Of a DNA stretch of 64,000 nt, positions 41,816-51,253 are shown piece by piece (position 1 is the first letter of the stretch; each line of letters opens with the position of its first letter). The notes beneath the pieces were generated by a model. It had not been told where the DNA came from, searched no databases, and saw nothing but the letters and a program-made list of their open reading frames with translations. A program made the position numbers and the translations under genes. This DNA is from Mycobacterium montefiorense (GTDB lineage Bacteria; Actinomycetota; Actinomycetes; Mycobacteriales; Mycobacteriaceae), in NCBI RefSeq assembly GCF_003112775.1, contig NZ_BFCH01000002.1, positions 321,195-385,194 on the forward strand, in the 5' to 3' direction.

Positions 41816-43018
41816 ATGTCAGAGGCCGGAGCGCGACGCAGATCTGTACGGCTGGCAGCGGCGCTGCTGGCCAGTTTGTTGGTGGCGTTTGCGGTGCTGA
41901 CTTACCTCTCGTACACGGCGGCCTTCGCGTCGGTTGACACGGTTACCGTCGCGACGTCGCGGGCCGGGCTGGTGATGGACAAAGGCGCCAAGGTCAAGTA
42001 CCGCGGCATCCAGGTCGGCAAGGTCACCGACATCAACTACGGGGGCGACCAAGCACGCCTGACGCTGGCGATCAACAGCGACGACATGCACTACATCCCG
42101 TCCAACGCGACGGTGCGTATCTCGGGCAATACCATTTTCGGCGCCAAGTCGGTCGAATTCATTCCGCCCCAGGCGCCTTCGTCGACGTCGCTGCGGCCGG
42201 ATGCGCACGTTCAAGCCTCTGCGGTACAGCTGGAAGTCAACACCTTGTTCCAGTCGCTGATGGATCTGCTGCACAAGATTGACCCCGTCGAATTGAACGG
42301 GACGCTGAGCGCCTTCGCCGAAGGTCTGCGCGGCCATGGCGACGACCTGGGCGCGTTGCTCTCGGGACTGAATACACTTACCCAACAAGCGAACCCGAAG
42401 CTTCCCGCGCTACAGGAAGATTTCCGCAAGACCGCGGCCGTCACCAACATTTACGCCGACGCCGCCCCGGATCTGAACACGATCTTCGACAACCTGCCCA
42501 CCATCAGCAAGACCGTCGTCGACCAGCAGAAGAACCTCAACGACACATTGCTGGCCACGATCGGCCTGTCCAACAACGCCTATGACACGTTGGCACCGGC
42601 CGAGCAGGACCTGATCGACGCCATCAACAGGCTGCGGGCCCCGGTCAAGGTCGCCGCCGACTACTCACCCGAATTCGGTTGCCTCTTCGCCGGTATCGAG
42701 CGCGGTATCAAGGAATTTGCTCCGCTGCTCGGTGTGCGCAAAGCGGGACTGTTCACCTCGTCGAGCTTCGTACTGGGCGCGCCGGCCTACACCTTCCCGG
42801 AGTCCCTGCCGGTCGTCAATGCATCTGGTGGCCCGAACTGCCGGGGATTGCCGGACATCCCGACTAAGCAGACGGGTGGGTCGTTCTACCGGGCACCATT
42901 CCTGGTCACCGACAACGCCAACATTCCGTACGAGCCGTTCACCGAACTGCAGTTCGACGCCCCCTCGACGCTGCAGTTCTTGTTCCACGGCTCGTTCGCG
43001 GAACGGGACGACTTCTGA
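41816..43018 (+). CDS. mce4A: Mce4A: sterol-uptake MCE protein
   Basis: A 400-residue MCE protein anchored by an N-terminal membrane segment (residues about 12-35, LAAALLASLLVAFAVLTYLS). The MCE domain, about 40-118, has KYRGIQVGKVTDINYG; a helical cholesterol-uptake domain follows, and NNAYDTLAPAEQDLIDAI falls near residue 250. Six MCE proteins probably assemble a periplasmic hexameric tunnel. The TGA overlaps the mce4B ATG. Two Cys pairs in the C-terminal part may form disulfides. Confidence 0.94.
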   Translation: MSEAGARRRSVRLAAALLASLLVAFAVLTYLSYTAAFASVDTVTVATSRAGLVMDKGAKVKYRGIQVGKVTDINYGGDQARLTLAINSDDMHYIPSNATVRISGNTIFGAKSVEFIPPQAPSSTSLRPDAHVQASAVQLEVNTLFQSLMDLLHKIDPVELNGTLSAFAEGLRGHGDDLGALLSGLNTLTQQANPKLPALQEDFRKTAAVTNIYADAAPDLNTIFDNLPTISKTVVDQQKNLNDTLLATIGLSNNAYDTLAPAEQDLIDAINRLRAPVKVAADYSPEFGCLFAGIERGIKEFAPLLGVRKAGLFTSSSFVLGAPAYTFPESLPVVNASGGPNCRGLPDIPTKQTGGSFYRAPFLVTDNANIPYEPFTELQFDAPSTLQFLFHGSFAERDDF

Positions 43019-44070
43019 TGGTGGACTCGGAAATGCCGTCGCACCGGTCGATGGTGATCAAGGTCAGCGTCTTCGCGGTGGCGATGTTGCTGGTGGCCGC
43101 GGGCCTGGTGGTTGTCTTCGGCGACTTCCGGTTCGGCGACGAAAATACTTATCACGCCACGTTTATCGATGCATCTAAGTTGAAGGCCGGCCAAAAGGTC
43201 CGCATTTCCGGGGTGCCGGTCGGTTCGGTGGACGGCATCAAGCTCAACCCGGACAACAGTGTCGACGTGGCATTCGGAATCGACAGCCGCTACACGTTGT
43301 ACTCGTCGACGCGCGCGGTGATCCGCTACGAAAACCTGGTCGGCGACCGGTTTCTCGAGATCACATCGGGCCCGGGGGAGCTGCGCAAGCTGGCACCGGG
43401 CGGGACGATCAACGCCCAACACACCCAACCGGCGCTGGATCTGGATGCGTTGCTGGGTGGACTGAAGCCGGTTCTCAAAGGCCTGGATGCCGACAAGGTC
43501 AACACGATCAGCAGTGCTGTCATCGAGCTGCTGCAGGGCCAGGGTGGAGCATTGTCGAACGTGCTGGCCGACACCAGCGCCTTCTCGACGGCGCTGGGCC
43601 GGCGCGATCAGCTCATCGGTGACACGATCACTAACCTGAACACGGTGCTGGGCACCATCGACCAAAAGAGTGCGCAATTCTCGGCGAGCGTGGATCAGCT
43701 GCAGCAATTGATCAGCGGGCTGGCCAAGAGCAAGGACTCGATCGCGGGCGCCATTCCGCCACTGGCATCGACAACGACGGATCTTACTGAACTGCTGAAG
43801 AATTCACGCCGGCCGCTGCAAGGCATCCTGGAAAACACCCGGCCGCTGGCCACTGAGATCGACAACCGCAAGGCCGAGGTGAACAACGACGTTGAGCAGC
43901 TGGGCGAGGATTACCTGCGGCTGGCCGCACTCGGCGCCTATGGGTCGTTCTTCAACATCTACTTCTGCTCCGTGACCATCAAGATCAACGGACCGGCCGG
44001 CAGCGACATTCTGCTGCCCCTCGGTGGTCAGGTGGATCCCAGCCAGGGGAGGTGCGCTTTTGTCAAATAG
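43018..44070 (+). CDS. mce4B: Mce4B: sterol-uptake MCE protein
   Basis: A 350-residue MCE-family protein with a membrane anchor (residues about 14-36, VIKVSVFAVAMLLVAAGLVV), an MCE domain (about 40-120; VRISGVPVGSVDGIKL) and a long helical tail with heptad-like stretches such as VDQLQQLISGLAKSKDSI. It overlaps mce4A by one base. Its last 11 bases overlap the mce4C TTG start, so reading is coupled. Confidence 0.94.
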   Translation: MVDSEMPSHRSMVIKVSVFAVAMLLVAAGLVVVFGDFRFGDENTYHATFIDASKLKAGQKVRISGVPVGSVDGIKLNPDNSVDVAFGIDSRYTLYSSTRAVIRYENLVGDRFLEITSGPGELRKLAPGGTINAQHTQPALDLDALLGGLKPVLKGLDADKVNTISSAVIELLQGQGGALSNVLADTSAFSTALGRRDQLIGDTITNLNTVLGTIDQKSAQFSASVDQLQQLISGLAKSKDSIAGAIPPLASTTTDLTELLKNSRRPLQGILENTRPLATEIDNRKAEVNNDVEQLGEDYLRLAALGAYGSFFNIYFCSVTIKINGPAGSDILLPLGGQVDPSQGRCAFVK

Positions 44071-45124
44071 CCCAAAGCGTGAACGCGATCCACTGCGCAC
44101 CGGGATCTTCGGCGTGGTGCTGGTCGTCTGCGTCGTGTTACTTGCATTCGGCTACGCCAACTTGCCGTTCTACCCGCAGGGCCGGGTCTACGACGCCTAC
44201 TTCAGCGACGCCGGCGGGATCTCGCCCGGTAACTCCGTCTACGTGTCGGGTTTCAAGGTCGGCAAGGTGCAGTCCGTCGGTCTGGCCGGAGACAGCGCAA
44301 AGGTGACGTTCTCGGTGGACCGGCATGTGGCGGTCGGCGATCAGTCGCTGGCCGCGATCCGCACCGACACGATCCTCGGCGAGCGCTCGATTGCTGTCAC
44401 TCCGGCGGGGCATGGCAAGACGACCACGATTCCGCGCAGCCGCACCACCACGCCGTACACACTGGCGGGCGCGCTGGAGGACCTGGGCCAAAACTCGGGC
44501 AACCTGAACAAGCCCCAGTTCGAGCAGGCCTTGAACGTGCTCACCGACACGCTGCACGGCGCCACCCCGGAACTGCGCGGTGCGCTGGACGGGGTGACAT
44601 CGCTGTCTCGCACCCTCAACCACCGTGACGAAGCCCTGCAAAGCCTGCTGGCACACGCGAAGTCGGTAACTTCGGTGTTGTCCGACCGCGCCAACCAAGT
44701 CAACAAGCTGGTCGACGACGGCAACGAGCTGTTCGCCGCGCTCGATGAGCGCAGCGCCTCGCTGGGCCAATTGATCTCCGGCATCAACGGTTTGTCAGCT
44801 CAGATTTCCGGCTTCGTCGCCGATAACCGTAAGGAATTCGGCCCCGCCCTGAGCAAGCTCAACGACGTCCTGAGCAATCTCAATGAGCGCCGCGACTACA
44901 TAACCGAAGCCCTGAAACGACTGCCTACCTATGCGACAGAGCTCGGCGAGGTGGTCGGATCCGGACCGGGATTCAACGTCAACGTCTACGGCGTGATCCC
45001 GGCGCCCCTGCTCGCGGCGATGTTCGACTTCTTCTATCAGCCGGGCAAGCTGCCTGCCAGCCTCTCCGACTACCTGCGCGGCTTGATCCAGGAACGCTGG
45101 ACGATCCGGCCAAAGTCACCGTGA
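44060..45124 (+). CDS. mce4C: Mce4C: sterol-uptake MCE protein
   Basis: A 354-residue MCE protein: anchor near residues 14-34 (GIFGVVLVVCVVLLAFGYA), MCE domain with VYVSGFKVGKVQSVGLAG near 58-75, and helical tail to residue 320. I chose TTG 44060 over the upstream GTG at 44024, which lies within mce4B, because GGGGAGGT sits seven bases before it and the product then begins with the charged RERDPLRTG seen in homologues. It overlaps mce4B by 11 bases and mce4D by four. Confidence 0.92.
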   Translation: MSNSPKRERDPLRTGIFGVVLVVCVVLLAFGYANLPFYPQGRVYDAYFSDAGGISPGNSVYVSGFKVGKVQSVGLAGDSAKVTFSVDRHVAVGDQSLAAIRTDTILGERSIAVTPAGHGKTTTIPRSRTTTPYTLAGALEDLGQNSGNLNKPQFEQALNVLTDTLHGATPELRGALDGVTSLSRTLNHRDEALQSLLAHAKSVTSVLSDRANQVNKLVDDGNELFAALDERSASLGQLISGINGLSAQISGFVADNRKEFGPALSKLNDVLSNLNERRDYITEALKRLPTYATELGEVVGSGPGFNVNVYGVIPAPLLAAMFDFFYQPGKLPASLSDYLRGLIQERWTIRPKSP

Positions 45125-46548
45125 TCAAGCGAATCAGCGGCAGCCGCGGCCTGCGCTACACCACCATCATCGCGCTGGTCGCGGTGCTGGTGGGGGGCGT
45201 GTATGTGCTTTCTACGCAAGCGAATAACCGCACCATCGTCGGTTACTTCACATCTGCAGTCGGGCTGTATCCCGGTGATCAGGTCCGCGTTCTCGGCGTC
45301 CCGATTGGCACCATCGACTCGATCGAACCACGGCCGTCCGACGTCAAAATCACCATGACGGTCCCCACGGACGTAAAGATCCCGAAGGATGCCAGAGCCG
45401 TCGTCATGTCACCGAACCTGGTGTCGGCGCGGTTCATTCAGCTTGCCCCGGCATACACCGGCGGTGCGGTGCTGCCCGATGGCGGCAGCATCGACCTGAA
45501 CCGCACCGCGGTCCCGGTGGAATGGGACGAGGTGAAGGAAGCGCTGACCCAACTGGCCGTCTCGCTGGGTCCGACGACCGGATCCATGCACGGACCGTTG
45601 GGCGCGGCGATCAACCAGGCCGCGGATACGTTCGACGGCAAGGGTGAGTCGTTCCACAATGCGCTGCAGCAACTTTCGCAAGTCGCTGGGCGACTTGGGG
45701 ATTCGCGCAGTGACATCTTCGGCACTGTCAAGAACCTGCAGGTCCTGGTCAACGCTTTGTCGGCGAGCAACGAGCAGATCGTGCAGTTCGCCGGAAGCGT
45801 CGCCTCCGTCTCGCAGGTCCTCGCTGATAGCTCGCGCCATCTGGACAACACGCTGGGCACTCTCAATCAGGCGCTGTCCGACATCCGCGGCTTCCTGCAC
45901 GAGAACAACTCGACGCTGATCGATACGGTCAACCAGCTCAACGATTTCAGCAAGACGCTGAGCGATCAGAGCGACAACATCGAGCAGGTGCTGCACGTCG
46001 CGGGCCCCGGTATCGCCAACTTCTACAACATCTACGATCCCGCGCAGGGCACCCTGAACGGTCTGCTGTCGATACCCGAGTTCGCCAACCCGGTGCAGTT
46101 CATCTGCGGCGGTTCCTTCGAAACCGCCGGCGGTCCGCGAGCACCCGACTACTACCGGCGCGCCGAGCTGTGCCGCGAGCGGCTGGGGCCGGTGCTGCGC
46201 CGGCTGGCAGTCAACTACCCGCCGATCATGTTCCACCCGCTCAACACGATCACGGCGTACAAGGGCCAGATCATTTACGACACCCCGGAAACCCAAGCCA
46301 AGGCGCAGACGCCGATTCCGCAGCTGACCTGGGTACCGGCCCAGGGTGCTCCGCCGGCTCCCACCCAGAACCCGGCCGATCTGCAGGCCTTGCTGGTGCC
46401 GACGGCCCCGCAGGCCGTCCCGCCGCCAGGGGCGCCCGCTGGCGCGAATGCACCCGGTCCGGGCTCCGCGTTCGGGCCACTGCCCGGTCCGGCGCCCAAC
46501 CAAGGGCCTTCCGCCGGGCTGCAAAATGGTCAGGGGTCTGGCGGATGA
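45121..46548 (+). CDS. mce4D: Mce4D: sterol-uptake MCE protein with Pro-rich tail
   Basis: A 475-residue MCE protein: a short cytoplasmic start, anchor (residues about 12-30), MCE domain with VRVLGVPIGTIDSIEP near 56-71, and helical region to about 300. A Pro/Ala/Gly-rich tail from about residue 400 (PAQGAPPAPTQNP onward) probably extends through the periplasm or cell wall. The GTG overlaps the mce4C TGA, and the end overlaps the lprN ATG by four bases. Confidence 0.93.
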   Translation: MIKRISGSRGLRYTTIIALVAVLVGGVYVLSTQANNRTIVGYFTSAVGLYPGDQVRVLGVPIGTIDSIEPRPSDVKITMTVPTDVKIPKDARAVVMSPNLVSARFIQLAPAYTGGAVLPDGGSIDLNRTAVPVEWDEVKEALTQLAVSLGPTTGSMHGPLGAAINQAADTFDGKGESFHNALQQLSQVAGRLGDSRSDIFGTVKNLQVLVNALSASNEQIVQFAGSVASVSQVLADSSRHLDNTLGTLNQALSDIRGFLHENNSTLIDTVNQLNDFSKTLSDQSDNIEQVLHVAGPGIANFYNIYDPAQGTLNGLLSIPEFANPVQFICGGSFETAGGPRAPDYYRRAELCRERLGPVLRRLAVNYPPIMFHPLNTITAYKGQIIYDTPETQAKAQTPIPQLTWVPAQGAPPAPTQNPADLQALLVPTAPQAVPPPGAPAGANAPGPGSAFGPLPGPAPNQGPSAGLQNGQGSGG

Positions 46549-47696
46549 GACGAATCTTGTTGCGCTGCAGTGCATTAGTGGCGGGTGTCACCCTGTTGGC
46601 GGGTTGCCAATACGGCGGATTGAACTCCCTGGTGATGCCGGGCACGGCCGGTCACGGTAGCGGCGCATTCACGGTTACCGTGGAAATGCCCGACGTGGCT
46701 ACGATGCCGCAGAACTCACCGGTGATGGTCGACGATGTCACCGTCGGCAGCGTCTCCGGTATTTCTGCCGAGCAGCGCAGCGACGGATCATTTTATGCCG
46801 CAGTAAAATTGACGCTGGACAAAAATGTAGTGCTGCCGGTCAATGCGACTGCAACCGTCGCGCAGACGTCGTTACTGGGTTCGTTGCACATCGATCTGGC
46901 TGCGCCGAAGGGCAAGCCGGCGACTGGCAGGCTGGCTAACGGATCCAAGATCTCGGAGTCGAACACCGGCCGCTTCCCCACCACCGAAGAGGTGTTTTCC
47001 GCTCTCGGTGTCGTGGTAAACAAGGGCAATCTCGGTGCGCTGGAAGAGATTACCGACGAGACGTTCCAGGCTGTGGCGGGCCGGCAAGACCAGTTCACCG
47101 GCTTGGTGCCCAGGCTGGCGGAACTGACGTCGGGACTCAACAGGCAAGTTGGCGACATCATCAATGCGGTCGACGGTCTGAACCGATTTTCCGCGAACCT
47201 GGCGCGCGACAAAGACAACCTGGGCCGGGCGCTGGATAGCCTGCCTGAAGCACTGCGTGTGCTCAACAAAAACCGGGACCACATTGTCGAGGCGTTCGGC
47301 GCGCTGAATAAGCTGGCGACGGTCACCTCCCACGTGCTGTCAAAGACGAAGGTGGACTTCGCCGAAGACCTCAAAGGGCTGTATTCGGCCGTGAAGGCAC
47401 TCAACGACAACCGGAAGAATTTCGTGACGTCGCTGCAGTTGTTGTTGACGTTCCCGTTCCCGAACTTCGGTATCAAACAAGCGGTGCGCGGCGACTATCT
47501 CAACGTGTTCACCACGTTCGACCTCACCTTGCGCCGGCTCGGTGAGACGTTCTTCACCACGGCGTACTTCGACCCGAACATGGCTCACATGTCCGAGATT
47601 CTCAACCCGCCCGACTTCTTGATCGGCGAACTGGCCAACCTGTCCGGACAGGCGGCCGACCCGTTTAAGATTCCGCCCGGCACGGCAGCACAGTAG
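46545..47696 (+). CDS. lprN: Mce4E / LprN lipoprotein of the Mce4 importer
   Basis: Lipoprotein MCE subunit of 383 residues. The lipobox LLAGC puts the modified Cys near residue 21, after a basic start and hydrophobic stretch. The MCE domain spans about 41-125 (VMVDDVTVGSVSGIS), followed by a helical tail. The lipid anchor distinguishes E-type subunits of all mce operons. The ATG overlaps the mce4D stop; mce4F starts nine bases after its TAG. Confidence 0.94.
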   Translation: MRRILLRCSALVAGVTLLAGCQYGGLNSLVMPGTAGHGSGAFTVTVEMPDVATMPQNSPVMVDDVTVGSVSGISAEQRSDGSFYAAVKLTLDKNVVLPVNATATVAQTSLLGSLHIDLAAPKGKPATGRLANGSKISESNTGRFPTTEEVFSALGVVVNKGNLGALEEITDETFQAVAGRQDQFTGLVPRLAELTSGLNRQVGDIINAVDGLNRFSANLARDKDNLGRALDSLPEALRVLNKNRDHIVEAFGALNKLATVTSHVLSKTKVDFAEDLKGLYSAVKALNDNRKNFVTSLQLLLTFPFPNFGIKQAVRGDYLNVFTTFDLTLRRLGETFFTTAYFDPNMAHMSEILNPPDFLIGELANLSGQAADPFKIPPGTAAQ

Positions 47697-47705
47697 GGGC
47701 CGGGA

Positions 47706-49382
47706 ATGATAGACAGACTCACCAGAATTCAGCTCTGGATATTCGCGGTGATCACCGCTATCACGCTCACCGTGATGGCGATTTTCTACCTCCGCCTGCC
47801 CGCCACATTCGGCCTCGGGACCTACCTGGTCAACGCCGACTTCGTTGCCGGCGGCGGTCTGTACAAGAGCGCCAACGTGACCTATCGCGGCGTCGCGGTC
47901 GGCAGGGTGGAGTCGGTCGGGCTTAACCCCAATGGCGTCACCGCCGAAATGCGGCTTAACAGTGGCACTGCCATTCCGTCGAATGTCACCGCCACGGTGA
48001 AAAGTGTGTCGGCCGTTGGTGAGCAGTACATCGACCTGGTGCCGCCGCAGGACCCGGCATCGGCCAAGTTGCACAACGGATCTCGGATCGATCGGGCCAA
48101 CACCCGAATCGGTCAGGATGTCGCCGATCTGTTGAAGCGGGCGGAGACGCTGGTCAACAGCCTCGGTGACACAAAGTTGCGAGAGCTGCTGCACGAGACG
48201 TTCCAGGCGGCCAACGGGTCGGGTCCAGAGCTGGCCCGGCTGTTTGAATCGGCCCGGTTGCTGGTGGACGAGGCCAACGCCGACTACCCACAAGTCTCGC
48301 AGTTGATCGATCAGGCGGGCCCGTTCCTGCAGTCCCAGATTCGCGCCGGCGCCGACATCAAGTCGCTCGCCGACGGACTGGCCCGGTTCACCTCAGAGGT
48401 GCATCAAGCCGACCCGCAGCTTCGTTCGACATTGTCGGTCGCGCCGGGCGCGACCGACGAGGCGAGCACCGCCTTCTCCGGTATCCGGCCGGCATTCCCG
48501 GCGCTGGCCGCCAGCCTGGCAAATCTGGGCCGGGTCGGTGTGATCTACCACAAGTCGATCGAGCAATTGCTGGTGGTTCTGCCCGCCTTGTTCGCCGCGA
48601 TCACCACGGCCGCGGGTGGTGCCCCCCAGGACGAAGGCGCCAAGCTGGACTTCAAGCTCGACCTCAACGACCCCCCGCCGTGTGCCGTCGGCTTTTTGCC
48701 ACCACCGTTGATGCGCACGCCCGCCGACGAGACGGTGCGCGAGCTCCCGCGAGACATGTACTGCAAGGTCGCTCAGAACGATCCCAGCACCGTGCGTGGC
48801 GCGCGTAACTATCCCTGCCAGGAGGTCCCGGGCAAACGGGCCCCGACGGTTCAGCAGTGCCGTGACCCGCGGGGCTACGTGCCGGTTGGCCGTAACCCGT
48901 GGCGCGGTCCGCCGGTCCCGTACAACGCTCCGCAGACAAATGGGCTAAACACCCTGCCGCCCAACAAGTTCCCCTATATTCCGCCGGAAGCGGAGCCGGA
49001 TCCGGGTACTCCCATCGTCGGGCCGCCCCCGCCGGGTGTGGTGCCGGGGCCCGGGCCGCTGCCCAACCACCAGCCCGCCTACGCGCCGCCGCCGCCCAAC
49101 GACAACGGACCGCCACCGCCTTTCACGTCATGGCAACCGCCGGGCGTGCCCCCGGTACCGCCGCAGGTCCCGTACCCGAAGTGGCTGCCGCCCCCGGCAG
49201 CGCCGGAAGCCCCGGCGCCCGGACCGGGTCCGCAGGCCAGTGGCCCCGCCTACACCACCTATGACCAAACCACCGGAGCCTTCAGGGACCCGGCGGGAGG
49301 CACTGGTATCTTCGCGGCCGGCGCGAATACATCCAGCGCCGAGAATTGGGTGGACCTGATGCTTGATCCAAGGCCGATGTAG
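47706..49382 (+). CDS. mce4F: Mce4F: sterol-uptake MCE protein with long Pro-rich tail
   Basis: A 558-residue MCE protein: anchor near residues 10-30, MCE domain with VTYRGVAVGRVESVGL near 57-72, helical part to about 320. A Pro/Gly-rich, low-complexity tail of about 150 residues (from NPWRGPPVPYNAP) ends TGIFAAGANTSSAENWVDLML. The tail is typical of mycobacterial Mce F proteins and may interact with the cell wall. Its TAG shares one base with the GTG of the next gene. Confidence 0.93.
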   Translation: MIDRLTRIQLWIFAVITAITLTVMAIFYLRLPATFGLGTYLVNADFVAGGGLYKSANVTYRGVAVGRVESVGLNPNGVTAEMRLNSGTAIPSNVTATVKSVSAVGEQYIDLVPPQDPASAKLHNGSRIDRANTRIGQDVADLLKRAETLVNSLGDTKLRELLHETFQAANGSGPELARLFESARLLVDEANADYPQVSQLIDQAGPFLQSQIRAGADIKSLADGLARFTSEVHQADPQLRSTLSVAPGATDEASTAFSGIRPAFPALAASLANLGRVGVIYHKSIEQLLVVLPALFAAITTAAGGAPQDEGAKLDFKLDLNDPPPCAVGFLPPPLMRTPADETVRELPRDMYCKVAQNDPSTVRGARNYPCQEVPGKRAPTVQQCRDPRGYVPVGRNPWRGPPVPYNAPQTNGLNTLPPNKFPYIPPEAEPDPGTPIVGPPPPGVVPGPGPLPNHQPAYAPPPPNDNGPPPPFTSWQPPGVPPVPPQVPYPKWLPPPAAPEAPAPGPGPQASGPAYTTYDQTTGAFRDPAGGTGIFAAGANTSSAENWVDLMLDPRPM

Positions 49383-50092
49383 TGGCCTCTGCAGCTAGCA
49401 GCGATCAAACTACGGCTCAGCGTGCTCGGCGCCGAGCGTCGCGCGCGGCGGGCCCGGCGAAAAGCGAGTCGGGGGCAGCCACCGAAGTTCAGCTTGCGGG
49501 TCCGGGGAAGCCGAAGAAGCCAGCGGCGAAACCCGCCAAATCCCTCAAGACGGTCAAGCCGCCACCGCGGCGCCGACCGAACGGGGTTAAGGTCGCCTGG
49601 ATTTCGTTCGCCGCCGCGTTGTTGGCGATTGGCGCGCTGGCCGGTTGCCTGACTGCCTTGATCGTCCAGCAGCGGCACGCCGAAGCGGGGCGGGCTCGCG
49701 ATCAGCGCTTTGTCGACACCGCCACGCAGACAGTGGTCAACATGTTCAGCTACAAGCAGGACAACATCGACGAGAGCGTGAACCGGTTCTACAACGGCAC
49801 CAGCGGACCCCTGCGCGGCATGCTCGGCGCCAACAACAACATCGAAAACCTGAAGGCTCTGTTCCGTTCCACCAATGCGACATCTGAGGCAGTGATCAAC
49901 GGGTCGGCGCTGGAAGGCATTGACACAGTTACCGATAACGCTTCGGTGTTGGTGTCGGTGCGTGTCACGGTGGCCGACATTGACGGAGTCCATAAGCCGT
50001 CCCAGCCCTATCGGCTGTGGGTCATCGTGCACGAGGATGAACGGGGCCACATGACGGGTTACGACCTGAAGTATCCCGACGGGGGAAACTGA
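49382..50092 (+). CDS. Mce4-associated membrane protein 1 (Rv3493c-like)
   Basis: A 236-residue Mce-associated protein. A long basic, Pro/Ala/Lys-rich cytoplasmic N-terminus (residues 1-70) precedes one membrane segment (about 72-96, VAWISFAAALLAIGALAGCL). The periplasmic domain follows, with FVDTATQTVVNMFSYKQDN. Such proteins stabilise Mce complexes in known systems (for example OmamA). The GTG overlaps the mce4F stop by one base, and the stop overlaps the next ATG. Confidence 0.88.
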   Translation: MASAASSDQTTAQRARRRASRAAGPAKSESGAATEVQLAGPGKPKKPAAKPAKSLKTVKPPPRRRPNGVKVAWISFAAALLAIGALAGCLTALIVQQRHAEAGRARDQRFVDTATQTVVNMFSYKQDNIDESVNRFYNGTSGPLRGMLGANNNIENLKALFRSTNATSEAVINGSALEGIDTVTDNASVLVSVRVTVADIDGVHKPSQPYRLWVIVHEDERGHMTGYDLKYPDGGN

Positions 50093-50583
50093 TGCGGTTG
50101 CGGCGGTGGCTCATTGCCATCACGGGATACCTTGCGGTGGCAGCCATTGTCGGTTTATCTGCGGCTGCCGGCTGGTTCTACTGGGAACGGGTGGAGATCC
50201 GTGGTGAGCAGGCGGCGCGGGCGGTGCTGCCGCAGCTGGCCGCCAAAGAAGTGCCCGCGGTTTTCGCCTACGACTACCAGACCGTCGAACGCAGCCTCGC
50301 CGACGCGTATCCGATGCTGACGCCTGATTATCGCCAGGAGTTCCAGAAGAGCGCCAATGCGCAGATCATCCCCGAGGCGAAGAAGCGCGAGGTGGTTGTC
50401 CAGGCCAATGTCGTTGGCGTTGGGGTTATGTCGGCCAAGCGGGATTCGGCGTCGGTGATGGTGTACATGAATCGCACTGTGACCGACAAGTCGCGGCAGC
50501 CTCTTTACGACGGTAGTCGATTGCGGGTGGACTTCAAGAAAATCGGCAACAAATGGCTGATCAACTACATCACGCCGATCTAG
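50092..50583 (+). CDS. Mce4-associated membrane protein 2 (Rv3492c-like)
   Basis: A 163-residue protein with one N-terminal membrane segment (about residues 6-28, LIAITGYLAVAAIVGLSAAAGWFYW) and a periplasmic NTF2-like domain carrying VPAVFAYDYQTVERSLADAY and VMVYMNRTVTDKS. It is the last gene of the mce4 operon and probably forms a pair with the preceding Mce-associated protein. It ends ten bases from the convergent secreted-protein gene. Confidence 0.87.
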   Translation: MRLRRWLIAITGYLAVAAIVGLSAAAGWFYWERVEIRGEQAARAVLPQLAAKEVPAVFAYDYQTVERSLADAYPMLTPDYRQEFQKSANAQIIPEAKKREVVVQANVVGVGVMSAKRDSASVMVYMNRTVTDKSRQPLYDGSRLRVDFKKIGNKWLINYITPI

Positions 50584-50593
50584 ACGGATCCGC

Positions 50594-51172
50594 TCAGTAG
50601 CACATCGCAATGCCGTTGCAGTACAACGGATAACGCTGCACTGGGCTGGGCGGCGGTCCGGCTAACTGCAGCGAGAACGGTGTCTTTTTCATCGTCGGTT
50701 CCATGCCGCAGACGGCACCGTGCATGGTGGTGTGGGTGCCGCTCATCGTTTCATCGCTGAACGCAAAGGTCTCGGTGGATGGCGCCGTGCCACCACCCGG
50801 ACATGAGACGCCGTCTGCCTTGTCGACCTTGAAACTCCATAGCATGCTGGACATCCGGGCCCGGCCGCTAAAGTTCTGCAGCTTGTCGGCAGCGCTGATC
50901 TGTTCGGACGTCGAACTCACGATGTTCAGCGCACATTGCATCGCGAAAACGATCGGGTCGGAATAGTCGTTCATGTTTCGGGTTCCGGAGGGCTGATCGC
51001 ACAGTGCCGATATTGTCCAGCTAGCTCCCGAGACACCCGCCTCGTTGTAGGTGTAGGTGCCGTCGGCCGGTGGTCCGAGCGCGCGGGCCGGGTTATCCGA
51101 CTCCAGCGCGATTCCGATTGCCACTGCTGAGAAGACGCCGGCCCCTGCGGCCAGCGCGCGACGGATTTTCAC
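50594..51172 (-). CDS. Secreted protein of unknown function (Rv3491-like)
   Basis: A 192-residue exported protein. GTG 51172, preceded by GGGAGGG with correct spacing, starts a signal peptide VKIRRALAAGAGVFSAVAIGIALES, with cleavage likely after ARA near residue 31. The mature part holds six Cys, an even number compatible with disulfides, and a C-terminal PLYCNGIAMCY. No enzymatic motif was recognised. It is convergent with the mce4 operon and upstream-divergent to nothing obvious; it lies downstream of otsA on the same strand by 81 bases. Confidence 0.75.
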   Translation of the reverse strand: MKIRRALAAGAGVFSAVAIGIALESDNPARALGPPADGTYTYNEAGVSGASWTISALCDQPSGTRNMNDYSDPIVFAMQCALNIVSSTSEQISAADKLQNFSGRARMSSMLWSFKVDKADGVSCPGGGTAPSTETFAFSDETMSGTHTTMHGAVCGMEPTMKKTPFSLQLAGPPPSPVQRYPLYCNGIAMCY

Positions 51173-51253
51173 AGTGCCCTCCCTTCTGGCCATCCCTGCG
51201 CACTGCATTGAGTATCACAGCGTTTCGACGTCAACACCATGGGTCTGCCGCCG